Part shown: one piece after another, positions 44,929-52,351 of the stretch | Layout: the number at the start of each line of letters is the position of its first letter | Position numbering within the stretch: position 1 is the stretch's first letter | NCBI RefSeq assembly: GCF_030816485.1 | Contig: NZ_JAUSYC010000001.1 | Span: 2,976,001-3,040,000 of the forward strand | Reading direction: 5' to 3' | Source: Arthrobacter sp. B1I2 | GTDB lineage: Bacteria > Actinomycetota > Actinomycetes > Actinomycetales > Micrococcaceae | DNA: 64,000 nucleotides | The notes under the pieces: generated by a model | Databases searched by the model: none | Told to the model about the DNA's origin: nothing | Seen by the model: the letters and a program-made list of their open reading frames with translations, nothing else | Made by a program: the position numbers and the translations under genes

Positions 44929-45786
44929 CTAGGCCACGCGAACCGCGGAGTAGCCGCCGAGCCAGCTGATGGAGTGAACCTCCGTGCTGTAGCCGTTGAC
45001 GCCGCCGCTGACAACCTTGCCGTCGCCGGCGTAAACGCCCACGTGGCCGGAGGTGATGATCAGGTCGCCGGGGGCGGGAGCGCCGACGACTGCTCCGTAC
45101 TGGAAGAACTGGGTGGGGGCAAGGTCGCCGACGCTCTTGCCGACGGAGCGCAGTGCCTTCTCAACCATGGCGGTGCAGTCCTGGTTCACGCCGACCTGGC
45201 CGTAAGCGGATGCCAGGATGGCGGCACCGGTGCCCGTGCCGGTGGCGGCTGCCACCGGGGTGGCGGAAGCGTAGGACATGTTCATGCCGGTGTTTGCCGG
45301 CGCGGTGGCGGCTGCAGCCTGGACAGGTGCAGCTGCAGGGGCCGGTGCCGGCGCTGCTGCCGGTGCCGCCGTGTAGCCTGCGCCCGGGATCTGGATCTGG
45401 TCGCCGGGGAAGATCACCGAGGACAGTCCCAGGCCATTGGCGGACAGGACGTCGTTGAGGCTGACGCCGTGGGCAGCCGCGATGGCGCCGAGGGTGTCAC
45501 CGGAAACGACGGTGTGGATGTTGCCTGCTGCCGCTGCGGGGGCTGCTGCCGGGGCGGCAGGTGCGGAGTATGCCTGGACGCTGGTGTTCTCAGTGGTGTC
45601 CGGACCGGTTACACCGGCGTGGGCCGGGGCGCCGACGCCAAAGGCAATGCCGGACGCTGCAGCAACGGCGAGCGCCGGGCGGCCCAGCGACCGGGCCTGG
45701 GACTTGGCTGTTGCGGCGAGGCCCTCGAGCACAATGGAGCGGGCCGGAGTCGCGCGGTGACGGGCAGAAATGGAAATTTTTGACAC
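44929..45786 (-). CDS. Secreted LysM + NlpC/P60 cell-wall hydrolase
   Basis: Protein of 285 residues: signal peptide with a long n-region (hydrophobic part ~38-57, cleavage near AHA), one LysM domain (HTVVSGDTLGAIAAAHGVSL ... FPGDQIQIPG, ~91-134), an Ala/Pro linker and a C-terminal NlpC/P60 domain with Cys204 in NQDCTAMVEKAL and His248 in TSGHVGVYAGD. It should cleave peptidoglycan stem peptides outside the cell. GTG 45786 is the start. A c-di-AMP riboswitch precedes it, the usual control of such hydrolases in actinobacteria. Confidence 0.92.
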   Translation of the reverse strand: MSKISISARHRATPARSIVLEGLAATAKSQARSLGRPALAVAAASGIAFGVGAPAHAGVTGPDTTENTSVQAYSAPAAPAAAPAAAAGNIHTVVSGDTLGAIAAAHGVSLNDVLSANGLGLSSVIFPGDQIQIPGAGYTAAPAAAPAPAPAAAPVQAAAATAPANTGMNMSYASATPVAAATGTGTGAAILASAYGQVGVNQDCTAMVEKALRSVGKSVGDLAPTQFFQYGAVVGAPAPGDLIITSGHVGVYAGDGKVVSGGVNGYSTEVHSISWLGGYSAVRVA

Positions 45787-45794
45787 GGTTGATC

Positions 45795-45955
45795 GCCTCT
45801 CCCATGCCTGCGGGGTGAGCTGTCGGGTTCGGGCTGGAGATACCCGGCCGGAAGCGGCTCCGCGAAGAATGGAAGCGCTAACGACTTAACCCCAAGGCCA
45901 CAAGTGGCCGTGGAAACTTGGTTCCCCCGTCCCTGCCAGCTGGAAAGCGGTTGAA
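45795..45955 (-). promoter_or_regulatory. ydaO/yuaA-type cyclic di-AMP riboswitch
   Basis: The minus-strand leader carries the conserved blocks of the ydaO class in order: GGGGGAACCA, CTTGGGGTTAAGTC, GCCCGAACCCGACAGCTCA, CCCCGCAGGC and GGGAGAGG just before the start region. Helices P1 and the pseudoknot partners are plausible by eye. Binding of c-di-AMP normally turns expression of wall-lytic genes off. The exact 5' boundary is estimated. Confidence 0.85.
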
Positions 45956-46279
45956 TCCCATGATCAGTGGCAGGGCTCGGCATACTGATGGGAATGTCCC
46001 GACTGAGAGGGACACCAGAAGACAATAACCCACCTGCACTGCCATTGTCACATTTGGATAACATACGAGCTTCGCCTCTCAATTCCGCAAACGTCTGGAT
46101 GTAACGGTAATTCCCAGGACGACCTCGGGTGATGGGCAAAGAACCCGGCAACGGTAACAACGCGGACACGGCCGCCTCCTTCAGCCTCGAATCCGAAGGT
46201 ACGCTCCAGGCACATTGCCCCTGTTCGTGACCAACCGGGGCATCTTTGGTCAGGGGCCCGATGGTATTGGCTGACGCGC
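45956..46279. other. Long spacer with leftward promoter region, no gene
   Basis: About 320 bases between the riboswitch and the divergent DksA-like gene. It must hold the promoter of the riboswitch transcript; on the minus strand TTGCGG and TATGTT near 46058-46088 are a weak candidate with long spacing. A short inverted repeat GTCCC/GGGAC (45992-46011) lies next to the aptamer. No credible open reading frame is seen. Confidence 0.35.
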
Positions 46280-46285
46280 TAGGCT
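46280..46285 (+). promoter_or_regulatory. -10 hexamer of a probable leaderless DksA-like transcript
   Basis: TAGGCT, then GTCCCC, then the ATG at 46292, with no Shine-Dalgarno. Same hexamer as at 1495. Confidence 0.5.
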
Positions 46286-46291
46286 GTCCCC

Positions 46292-46651
46292 ATGCCAGAT
46301 TTCGACCGGTTCCGTGCGCTGCTCGAAGAGGAGCGGGCGCGACGGGCGGCACTGTTGCCGGCCCTGCGGGCCGACATCGACGCAGCGAATTCGGCCCGCC
46401 AGGACTCCAATGTCGACGACGAACACGATCCGGAAGGCGCCACGATCGCCTTCGAACTCTCGCAGGCGTCGGCGCTCCTGCAGCAAAGTTCGGCCGGGCT
46501 GGACCAGATTGAGGCGGCGCTGGCACGGCTGGCCGGTGGAACCTATGGATCCTGCGCCGTGTGCGGGGAACCCATCGCCGAGGGCAGGCTGGAAGCGCGG
46601 CCGTGGACGCCGTTTTGTATCCATCACGCCTCCTCGGGGCGTGCGCGGTGA
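46292..46651 (+). CDS. TraR/DksA-family zinc-finger protein
   Basis: Protein of 119 residues: N-terminal coiled-coil helix pair (FRALLEEERARRAALLPALR, ATIAFELSQASALLQQSSAG) and C-terminal finger CAVCGEPIAEGRLEARPWTP then FCIHHA. The fourth zinc ligand, normally Cys, is His or absent (CxxC...CxxH). The DxxDxA-like acidic tip seen in DksA is only partly present (DDEHDPEG). It may act on RNA polymerase or be a structural homologue. The stop overlaps the next gene's start as GTGA. Confidence 0.82.
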   Translation: MPDFDRFRALLEEERARRAALLPALRADIDAANSARQDSNVDDEHDPEGATIAFELSQASALLQQSSAGLDQIEAALARLAGGTYGSCAVCGEPIAEGRLEARPWTPFCIHHASSGRAR

Positions 46652-47178
46652 CGGATACGGCGGACGTCGTGTCCGCCGCAGCGGATTTCGTTGACCGGAC
46701 CCTTCAGAATGAGGGCGCCTGGTACCGGGCGGACGACGTCGGAAACCGGCTGGGCGGCGCGCTGGCCTCTTATGGTTCCTCCGTGGGCGCCGTTCGCGGA
46801 ACGGTACGCGACGTCCTGCGCAAGTTCAAGGACCTGGACCGCGACGGAACCGTCATGCTGGCCTCCGCCCTGTGGGGACAGCCGAGGCCAGGCTCCCGTC
46901 CTGTTTTCGAGCGCCGGCTGGCTGCCGTGGTGCTGCTGCAGTCCCGGGTACGGCTGCTCCAACACTCGGACCTGACCCGTTTGGAAGGCTTCCTCCGCAC
47001 AGCCCAGGCAGCGGATCTGACCGACCCCCTGCTCACCGATGTCCTGGTGCCCCTGCTGGCGGGGATGGGGGAGCGTGAGCGGCGGCGGGCCGGCATTGTG
47101 CTGGCACGGTGGCGGCAGGACCCGGACCCCCAGCTGCAGGCGGCGGCTGTTGCCCTTACGAAGGAATTGACCCCGTAA
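46648..47178 (+). CDS. AlkD-like HEAT-repeat protein (short)
   Basis: All-helical protein of 176 residues. Segments SSVGAVRGTVRDVLRKFKDL, LASALWGQPRPGSRPVFERR and AAVVLLQSRVRLLQHSDL resemble the HEAT-like repeats of AlkD-type DNA alkylation-repair glycosylases, but those proteins are about 230 residues, and the C-terminal part with the catalytic tryptophan/aspartate helix is short here. The GTG start overlaps the DksA-like stop (GTGA). It may be a divergent or shortened repair protein; confidence in the family is moderate. Confidence 0.6.
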   Translation: MTDTADVVSAAADFVDRTLQNEGAWYRADDVGNRLGGALASYGSSVGAVRGTVRDVLRKFKDLDRDGTVMLASALWGQPRPGSRPVFERRLAAVVLLQSRVRLLQHSDLTRLEGFLRTAQAADLTDPLLTDVLVPLLAGMGERERRRAGIVLARWRQDPDPQLQAAAVALTKELTP

Positions 47179-47202
47179 AACGGACCAAGCAAGGAGACCC
47201 AC

Positions 47203-47649
47203 ATGAACGAGCCGTTTGATCTTGAGCGCTTTGTTGCCGCCCAAAACACAGGCGGAACCTATGAGCAGGCGTTGGGGGAGCTGCAGGTCGGCAGGAAGGC
47301 CGGGCACTGGATGTGGTTCATCTTCCCGCAGGTCGCCGGGCTGGGACGGAGTGCCATGTCGCGTAAGTACGCCATCTCCTCACTGGCTGAAGCCCGGGCC
47401 TACCTGGACCACGACGTGCTGGGCCCGCGGCTGCTGGAGTGCGCGGTGGTCCTTGCAAACCACGCCGACCAGTCGGCCGAGGACATTTTTGGCGGCATCG
47501 ACGCAAAGAAACTCCGCTCCTGCATGACACTGTTTCTCCGGGCGGCACCCGGAGAAACAGTGTTCAAGACAGTCCTGGCCCAGTTCTTTAACGGCGAGCC
47601 CGACCCTGCCACCGACGAACTCCTGGCGGGCCAGGATGAAGCGGGCTGA
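47203..47649 (+). CDS. DUF1810 family protein
   Basis: Protein of 148 residues with the DUF1810 pattern: DLERFVAAQNTGGTYEQAL, GRKAGHWMWFIFPQVAGLG, SRKYAISSLAEARAYLDH, MTLFLRAAPGETVF and FNGEPDPATDELL. Function is unknown; the family is widespread in bacteria. ATG 47203 follows AAGGAGACC. It is the third gene in a rightward run with the DksA-like and AlkD-like genes. A 16-bp perfect inverted repeat lies inside the coding sequence. Confidence 0.9.
   Translation: MNEPFDLERFVAAQNTGGTYEQALGELQVGRKAGHWMWFIFPQVAGLGRSAMSRKYAISSLAEARAYLDHDVLGPRLLECAVVLANHADQSAEDIFGGIDAKKLRSCMTLFLRAAPGETVFKTVLAQFFNGEPDPATDELLAGQDEAG
47527..47563. repeat. 16-bp perfect inverted repeat inside DUF1810 gene
   Basis: ACACTGTTTCTCCGGG (47527-47542) and its exact complement CCCGGAGAAACAGTGT (47548-47563) are separated by only CGGCA. 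The arms encode a conserved part of the DUF1810 protein (TLFLRAAPGETVF), so protein function is kept while the mRNA can form a very stable hairpin. Confidence 0.9.
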
Positions 47650-47693
47650 CCTCCGGGCGCGCCGGGGGCCAGCCGCTTGCCGCGTGGGGACAG

Positions 47694-48587
47694 CTAGGGC
47701 GTAGGGCTGCCGCCGTTGACGTTCAGCGTTTCGCCCACCACGTAGCTTGACTCCGGGGACGCCAGGAAGACGTAGGCGGGGGCCAGTTCGGCGGGCTGGC
47801 CTGCCCGGCCCAGCGGGGTGGACTGGCCGAACTCCGGCAGTTGCTCCTTTGGCTGGCCGCTGCTGACCTGCAAGGGCGTCCAAATGGGGCCGGGAGCCAC
47901 GGCGTTCACCCGGATACCCTTGGGCGCCAGCTGCTGGGCCAGGCCCTTGGTGAAGTTGTTGATGCTGGCCTTGGTGGTGGCGTAGTCCACCAGGGTGGGG
48001 GACGGGTTGTAGGCCTGGATGGACGTGGTGTTAATGATGGTCGAGCCCGGGGGCATATGCGGCACGGCGGCCTTGGTCACCCAGAACATCGCGTAGACGT
48101 TCGTCTTCAGGGTGTGGTCGAACTGCTCGTCGGTGATGTCCTGCAGGTCTTCCTGGGCCACCTGTTTCCCGGCGTTGTTGACCAGGATGTCCACTCCGCC
48201 CAGGACGGCAACCGCCGTGTCCACCAGGTCCCGGCATACTGCGGAGTCCTTGAGGTCACCCGGCACCTTGACCGCCTTGCGGCCTGCCGCTTCAATGATC
48301 CCGGCGATGCGCGAGGCGTCCTCTTCTTCCTGCGGCAGGTAGGAAAGGACGACGTCGGCGCCTTCCCTTGCAAAGGCAATCGCCGTTGCAGCTCCAATGC
48401 CGGAGTCCGCACCGGTGACAATCGCCCGGCGGCCTTCCAGCCTGCCGGTGCCGCGGTAGGTTTCTTCGCCCAGGTCAGCCTTGGGCTCCAGTTCGGCGTC
48501 AAGCCCCGGCTCGGGCTGGTGCTGTTTGGGCGGGGAAATCTGTTCGTAGGCAGTCACGGGATTACGGAAGGTGTACTGGTCAGTCAT
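47694..48587 (-). CDS. Short-chain dehydrogenase/reductase, general-stress type
   Basis: NAD(P)-dependent SDR of 297 residues with an N-terminal extension (~50 residues, YEQISPPKQHQPEPGLD) typical of the YghA/Gsp39-like group. Cofactor motif TGADSGIG (58-65), NNAG (137-140) and catalytic Ser189, Tyr202, Lys206 (DYATTK) are intact; the C-terminal ends in VVGETLNVNGG. ATG 48587 follows AGGAGG. Substrate unknown. A perfect palindrome lies ~108 nt upstream. Confidence 0.92.
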   Translation of the reverse strand: MTDQYTFRNPVTAYEQISPPKQHQPEPGLDAELEPKADLGEETYRGTGRLEGRRAIVTGADSGIGAATAIAFAREGADVVLSYLPQEEEDASRIAGIIEAAGRKAVKVPGDLKDSAVCRDLVDTAVAVLGGVDILVNNAGKQVAQEDLQDITDEQFDHTLKTNVYAMFWVTKAAVPHMPPGSTIINTTSIQAYNPSPTLVDYATTKASINNFTKGLAQQLAPKGIRVNAVAPGPIWTPLQVSSGQPKEQLPEFGQSTPLGRAGQPAELAPAYVFLASPESSYVVGETLNVNGGSPTP

Positions 48588-48694
48588 GGTGGTCCTCCTG
48601 TTCGTGCGGACACGGGCTGGTTCGTCGCCCCGGATAGTGAAGCAAACTGCGATCGCGCCAATTAGGGCAGTAAAGCCATATTTACAGCAAAAAG

Positions 48695-48708
48695 GTAAGC
48701 ATGCTTAC
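48695..48708. promoter_or_regulatory. Perfect 14-bp palindrome upstream of the SDR gene
   Basis: GTAAGCATGCTTAC reads identically on both strands, in an AT-rich 60-nt region unlike its surroundings. It is a strong operator candidate for the leftward SDR gene. A half-site ATGCTTAC recurs before the acidic-protein gene (41376-41387). Confidence 0.5.
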
Positions 48709-48758
48709 GGTTATTAGCCTAGGCAATGACTGCGAGTTCTGCCAAGCGCCTGGCGGGG

Positions 48759-49265
48759 TCAGTCGCGGTGGACCTCAACCAGCCTGACCTCCGCGAGCCG
48801 GCCGGCGTCGACCACCGCCTCCATGAAGGTGCACGCCGGCTTGCGGCGCCGGTCCGTGGGGGACCCCGGGTTCAGCAGCCGCAGCCCGTTCGGCGTCACC
48901 GTGTCCCAGGGGATATGGCTGTGACCGAACACCAGGACATCGGCGTCGGGGTACATCACGTCGCACCGCAGTTCGCGGCCCTTGGCCTGCCCGGTCTCGT
49001 GGACCATGGCAAAGCGCACACCGTCAAGGGCCACCGTGGCCGTTTCGGGCAGGCGCCGGCGCAGTTCCGGGCTGTCATTGTTGCCGTGGACGCCCAGGAG
49101 CCGCTTGCTCCGGCGCTCGAATTCGTCCAGCAGTCCCGCCTCCACCCAGTCGCCGGCGTGGAACACCACGTCGGCATCGTCGACGGCGCGCCACACCTGG
49201 GCGGGCAGGCTCCCGGCGCGTTTGGGCACGTGGGTATCGGCAACCAGGACAAGGTTCAAGGGCAT
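48759..49265 (-). CDS. YfcE/MJ0936-type metallophosphoesterase
   Basis: Phosphodiesterase-fold protein of 168 residues. Metal-ligand motifs in order: VADTHVP (Asp, His), FHAGDWVE (Asp), GVHGNNDS (Asn), MVHETG (His), FGHSHIPWD (His pair). Members hydrolyse phosphodiesters with Mn2+ in the cytoplasm; the physiological substrate is unknown. The start codon is ATG 49265 (MPLNLVLVADT) because AGGA lies 8-9 nt upstream; ATG 49274, three codons earlier, lacks spacing. Confidence 0.88.
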   Translation of the reverse strand: MPLNLVLVADTHVPKRAGSLPAQVWRAVDDADVVFHAGDWVEAGLLDEFERRSKRLLGVHGNNDSPELRRRLPETATVALDGVRFAMVHETGQAKGRELRCDVMYPDADVLVFGHSHIPWDTVTPNGLRLLNPGSPTDRRRKPACTFMEAVVDAGRLAEVRLVEVHRD

Positions 49266-49339
49266 ACCGGGCATCCTGCCATAGGGCCCTGTTCCGGTGT
49301 AGCCGTGGGCCGTAATCTGGGGGCTCGGAGGTGATTGCC

Positions 49340-49531
49340 ATGGAGGCAGCCCAAGGCGACCGGATCGTCGTACGCGGCAGGACCGTGGGGTCTTCGGACC
49401 GGCACGGCGTGATTCTGGAAGTTCGCGGCCAGGGCGGAAGCCCGCCCTACCTTGTCCGCTTCGACGACGGGCACGAAACCGTCATGTATCCCGGCGGTGA
49501 TTTCGCCGTCGACCACGGACCCAGGACCTGA
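49340..49531 (+). CDS. DUF1918 small protein, 63 aa
   Basis: Small SH3-like beta-barrel protein of the DUF1918 family: GDRIVVRGRTVGSSDRHGVI, then PPYLVRFDDGHETVMYPGGD. In M. tuberculosis the homologue Rv0569 belongs to the DosR regulon, but no DosR-like box is seen here. ATG 49340 is chosen since GGAGGT lies 7 nt upstream; the GTG at 49331 is part of that spacer. It is 64 nt ahead of the Nudix gene on the same strand. Confidence 0.88.
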   Translation: MEAAQGDRIVVRGRTVGSSDRHGVILEVRGQGGSPPYLVRFDDGHETVMYPGGDFAVDHGPRT

Positions 49532-49594
49532 CGGCCCGGCGGGAATGCCCCCCGCCGCTTCACCTGCCGGCGCTTCACCTGTCAGACTGGGGCA

Positions 49595-50110
49595 ATGGAT
49601 TTCTTTCCGTCCGCCAGCACGTCCTCCACTCCGCCGCCACGCACCGGTCCCCGGGACCCGGGCGACGCCTGGGTGGAAGGGGAGCGCGGCCGGTACTGGG
49701 GCAGGTTCGGCGCGGCCGGCGTCCTGGCCTACGACCCCGCCAAGGGCGTGCTGCTGCAGCACCGCGCCGTGTGGAGCCACAACGGCGGAACGTGGGGGCT
49801 GCCCGGCGGGGCACTCCATGAGGGCGAGGAACCAATTGACGGCGCGCTCCGCGAAGCCCACGAGGAGGCTGCCGTCCCGCCGGAAAGCGTGGAAGTGCTG
49901 TTCACCTCGGTCCTGGACCACGGCTACTGGTCCTACACCACCGTGGTAGTGCGCGTGCGCGAATCCTTCGAGCCTGTCATCAGCGATCCTGAAAGCATCG
50001 CGCTGCTCTGGATTCCGGTGGCTGAGGTGGACTCCCTGGAGCTCCACCCGGGGTTCGCGGCATCCTGGCCGGACCTGGTGGCACGGCTGGACACCGACGA
50101 GCCCTGGTAA
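49595..50110 (+). CDS. Nudix hydrolase
   Basis: Pyrophosphohydrolase of 171 residues. Nudix box: GGALHEGEEPIDGALREAHEEAAV, i.e. G-x5-E-x7-REUxEE with Ala in place of the last Gly; RYWGRFGAAGVLAYDPAKGV precedes it as the first strand. The Pro/Ser-rich N-terminus (~1-25) is outside the fold. Substrate (nucleoside diphosphate derivative) is unassigned. The ATG is 7 nt behind CAGACT, so the transcript may be leaderless, or the gene may be read through from DUF1918. Confidence 0.88.
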   Translation: MDFFPSASTSSTPPPRTGPRDPGDAWVEGERGRYWGRFGAAGVLAYDPAKGVLLQHRAVWSHNGGTWGLPGGALHEGEEPIDGALREAHEEAAVPPESVEVLFTSVLDHGYWSYTTVVVRVRESFEPVISDPESIALLWIPVAEVDSLELHPGFAASWPDLVARLDTDEPW

Positions 50111-50125
50111 GCCGGCCCTTGTTTT

Positions 50126-50182
50126 GAACTGCTCCCTGAAAAGTGGACTGAAGAATCAGTTCGTACTTCCGGGGAGCAGTTC
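50126..50182. repeat. 11-bp inverted repeat flanking 35 bp, downstream of Nudix gene
   Basis: GAACTGCTCCC (50126-50136) and GGGAGCAGTTC (50172-50182) are exact complements with a 35-nt AT-richer interval between. It could end the Nudix transcript, although there is no T-tract, or be a remnant of a mobile element terminus; I see no transposase nearby. Confidence 0.6.
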
Positions 50183-50543
50183 CATGCAGGACAGCAGCCA
50201 GTGCGCGTCGCAATTCAAGGTATGTCCGGCGCGGAATTAGGTACCCCCTACTGGTGCTGCCGGCATGTGCACGCCGGATGCTCCAAGCTACGGCGAAGTC
50301 GAGGATGCTGAATTGCTGGGCAGGTGACCGGGCAACCCACCGTAGTAGCTCTGATGTGTCGCGTTTCCGGGGCACGTCCCGTTGGCTGAACATGAATCCG
50401 TGCAACGAAGCAAGGTTGGTGAGCCAGTTGTCTATTCCTCTCGTGTCACCGGGTGCAACATCAAGACCAGGCGCACTGCCGGGCAGAGTTCCGGCAGGGG
50501 CCCGGATCCCGGCCATGCTCCGGCGGCCCAATCAGGAGACACC
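50183..50543. other. Intergenic stretch without a recognisable gene
   Basis: About 360 bases of unusual composition for this window. A long leftward open frame crosses it (containing YLIPRRTYLELRRAL), but it runs antisense into the Nudix gene, has no recognisable family and no ribosome binding site. Probably non-coding or a decayed gene; it must hold the promoter of the membrane-protein gene at 50544. Confidence 0.4.
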
Positions 50544-52325
50544 ATGATCGGTGTGGTGGATGCCCCCGGCCGCAACGAGGGACGCGTGAGGCCCCGCGAT
50601 GTGGGGTTCGCGCTGGCAGGTCTCGTGTCGTTGGTGCTCACTGTAGCGGCGGCCTCCACCGTGGCCGTCCCCGTGAACAGCGACCTCGGCCACGTCGCCG
50701 TACTGCCCTACCCGTACTGGATAGGGCTCGTGCTACTTAATATCACCTTCGTCGTGGCGCTGCGGGGGAATGCGGGGAGCCCGGTGAGCCGCGCAGTCAT
50801 GGCGTGGCTCCTCGGGGTGCTCGTGGTGGAGCTATTTGGGACCGCGGCGTTTGTAACCGACATACCCCGGGGCGAAGTAGCGTTCGGACACCTTGGAATC
50901 GCCGACGCTCTGTCGAGCACACAGGTAGTAGATCCGAAAATTGATGCGTACTTCAATTGGCCGGGCTTCTTTGCCCTCCTGGCCACGGTAATCAAGGCAA
51001 CCGGTCTCGAACCGGTGAGCATAGCCCTGTGGGCTCCGGTGCTTAACGTGGGGTTGTGGCTCGCCGCCCTGGGGGTGCTTACGCGATCCTTGACCGCTGA
51101 TCCGCGGCGGCGCTGGCTTGTGCTGTGGCTTTTCTGTCTCGGTAACTGGCAGGACCAGGACTACCTCTCCCCCCAGGCTTTCGCCTTCTTCCTGTACCTC
51201 GTTGTGATCGCCCTGCTCGTCGGCCCGTTGGCCGCGCACCCCGGCACCTTCGGCGGCTTCCGGCCCGCCGATCTGGCGGTTTGGTGGCGAGGGCGGTCGC
51301 CCCGGGAGTGCCGGCCAGGGCACCGGGTGGGCGCGTTCGTGGTCGCCCTCCTGCTTGTCGCGGTTATCTGCGCAAGCCACCAGTTGACGCCCTTCGTAAT
51401 GCTCATTGCCATGACCGCGCTCAACCTGAGCGGGCGTGTCTGGACCAGCAGGCTGCCCCTGATCACCGCTGTGGTGCTTGTGCTCTGGCTGATTTACCCG
51501 GCAAGTGCATACCTCACCGGACACCCGCCCCTCGAGGACGCCGGATTCCAAGGTGCGGTTGCGGCTAATGTCCTTGACCGCGTCACTGGGACCCCGGGTC
51601 ACTCGCTCGTGGTGCAGGTTCGAATGATCCTGACCCTCGTACTGTGGGGCCTCGCCGCGGCAGGGGCGGTACGCGACTGGCGCAAAAAGCGCCTCGACGT
51701 CCGCGTGGTTCTCCTTGCAGTCACCCCACTGTTGGTCTTCCCGATGCAGTCATACGGCGGAGAAATGCTCATCCGCGTTTCGCTGTTCGCGCTGCCCTTC
51801 ATCGCCCTGCAGGCGTCCTCGATCCTCCTGGCAAAGGACGGCAGCACACGCCTTCCGTTCCTGGCCGTGTTGGGCCTCGTGCCCACTTTCTTGTTGCTGT
51901 CCGTGCTGGTCGCGACCAGCAGGTTCGGAAACACAAAATTCGACATATTCACCGACAATGAGACGGCCGCCGTCGCCGAAGTCGAGCGCCTCGCACCTCA
52001 CGGAGCAGCAATCATTTCCGCTGCCCATCCCACACCATGGCGAAGCGACGCCTACCTGGAGCACCGGTACCGGACCATGGACGAGTTGTGCCGACGAGAC
52101 CTGTCAGCAGCGACCTGCGGCCCAGTCTTCTACAACTACGGCCGGCATAACCCTGCCGGTGCCTTCGTGCTGCTCATGCGATCAACAGAGGCAAGCCTCG
52201 AGCTCCAAGGGCAGAGCACCGAACGGAACTCCACCGAACTGGAAGACTGGCTTAGGGCCCAAGACGGCGTAGAGCTCGTATTCAGCAACACCGACGCGCG
52301 TATCTACCGGTTGCCGCCGCCATAA
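50544..52325 (+). CDS. Large polytopic membrane protein, possibly GT-C-like
   Basis: Protein of 593 residues with about 12 transmembrane segments and a C-terminal soluble domain of ~150 residues outside the last helix. Loops with aromatic/acidic content (DAYFNWPGFFALL; NWQDQDYLSPQAFAFFLYL, with WQDQDY after helix 4-5) resemble lumen-side active-site loops of GT-C glycosyltransferases that use lipid-linked sugars, but no signature is conclusive. ATG 50544 follows AGGAGA. It stands alone after a composition break and may have been acquired separately. Confidence 0.65.
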   Translation: MIGVVDAPGRNEGRVRPRDVGFALAGLVSLVLTVAAASTVAVPVNSDLGHVAVLPYPYWIGLVLLNITFVVALRGNAGSPVSRAVMAWLLGVLVVELFGTAAFVTDIPRGEVAFGHLGIADALSSTQVVDPKIDAYFNWPGFFALLATVIKATGLEPVSIALWAPVLNVGLWLAALGVLTRSLTADPRRRWLVLWLFCLGNWQDQDYLSPQAFAFFLYLVVIALLVGPLAAHPGTFGGFRPADLAVWWRGRSPRECRPGHRVGAFVVALLLVAVICASHQLTPFVMLIAMTALNLSGRVWTSRLPLITAVVLVLWLIYPASAYLTGHPPLEDAGFQGAVAANVLDRVTGTPGHSLVVQVRMILTLVLWGLAAAGAVRDWRKKRLDVRVVLLAVTPLLVFPMQSYGGEMLIRVSLFALPFIALQASSILLAKDGSTRLPFLAVLGLVPTFLLLSVLVATSRFGNTKFDIFTDNETAAVAEVERLAPHGAAIISAAHPTPWRSDAYLEHRYRTMDELCRRDLSAATCGPVFYNYGRHNPAGAFVLLMRSTEASLELQGQSTERNSTELEDWLRAQDGVELVFSNTDARIYRLPPP

Positions 52326-52351
52326 GCAGGAGAAACACTCTTGTCTGCGGG

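Noticed and set aside
50126..50182. Insertion-sequence terminal repeats
   Set aside because: The 11-bp arms enclose only 35 bp, no transposase is near, and no target-site duplication is seen.
50210..50531. Leftward open frame containing YLIPRRTYLELRRAL
   Set aside because: No ribosome binding site or family; runs antisense into the Nudix gene. Could be a decayed gene but cannot be supported.
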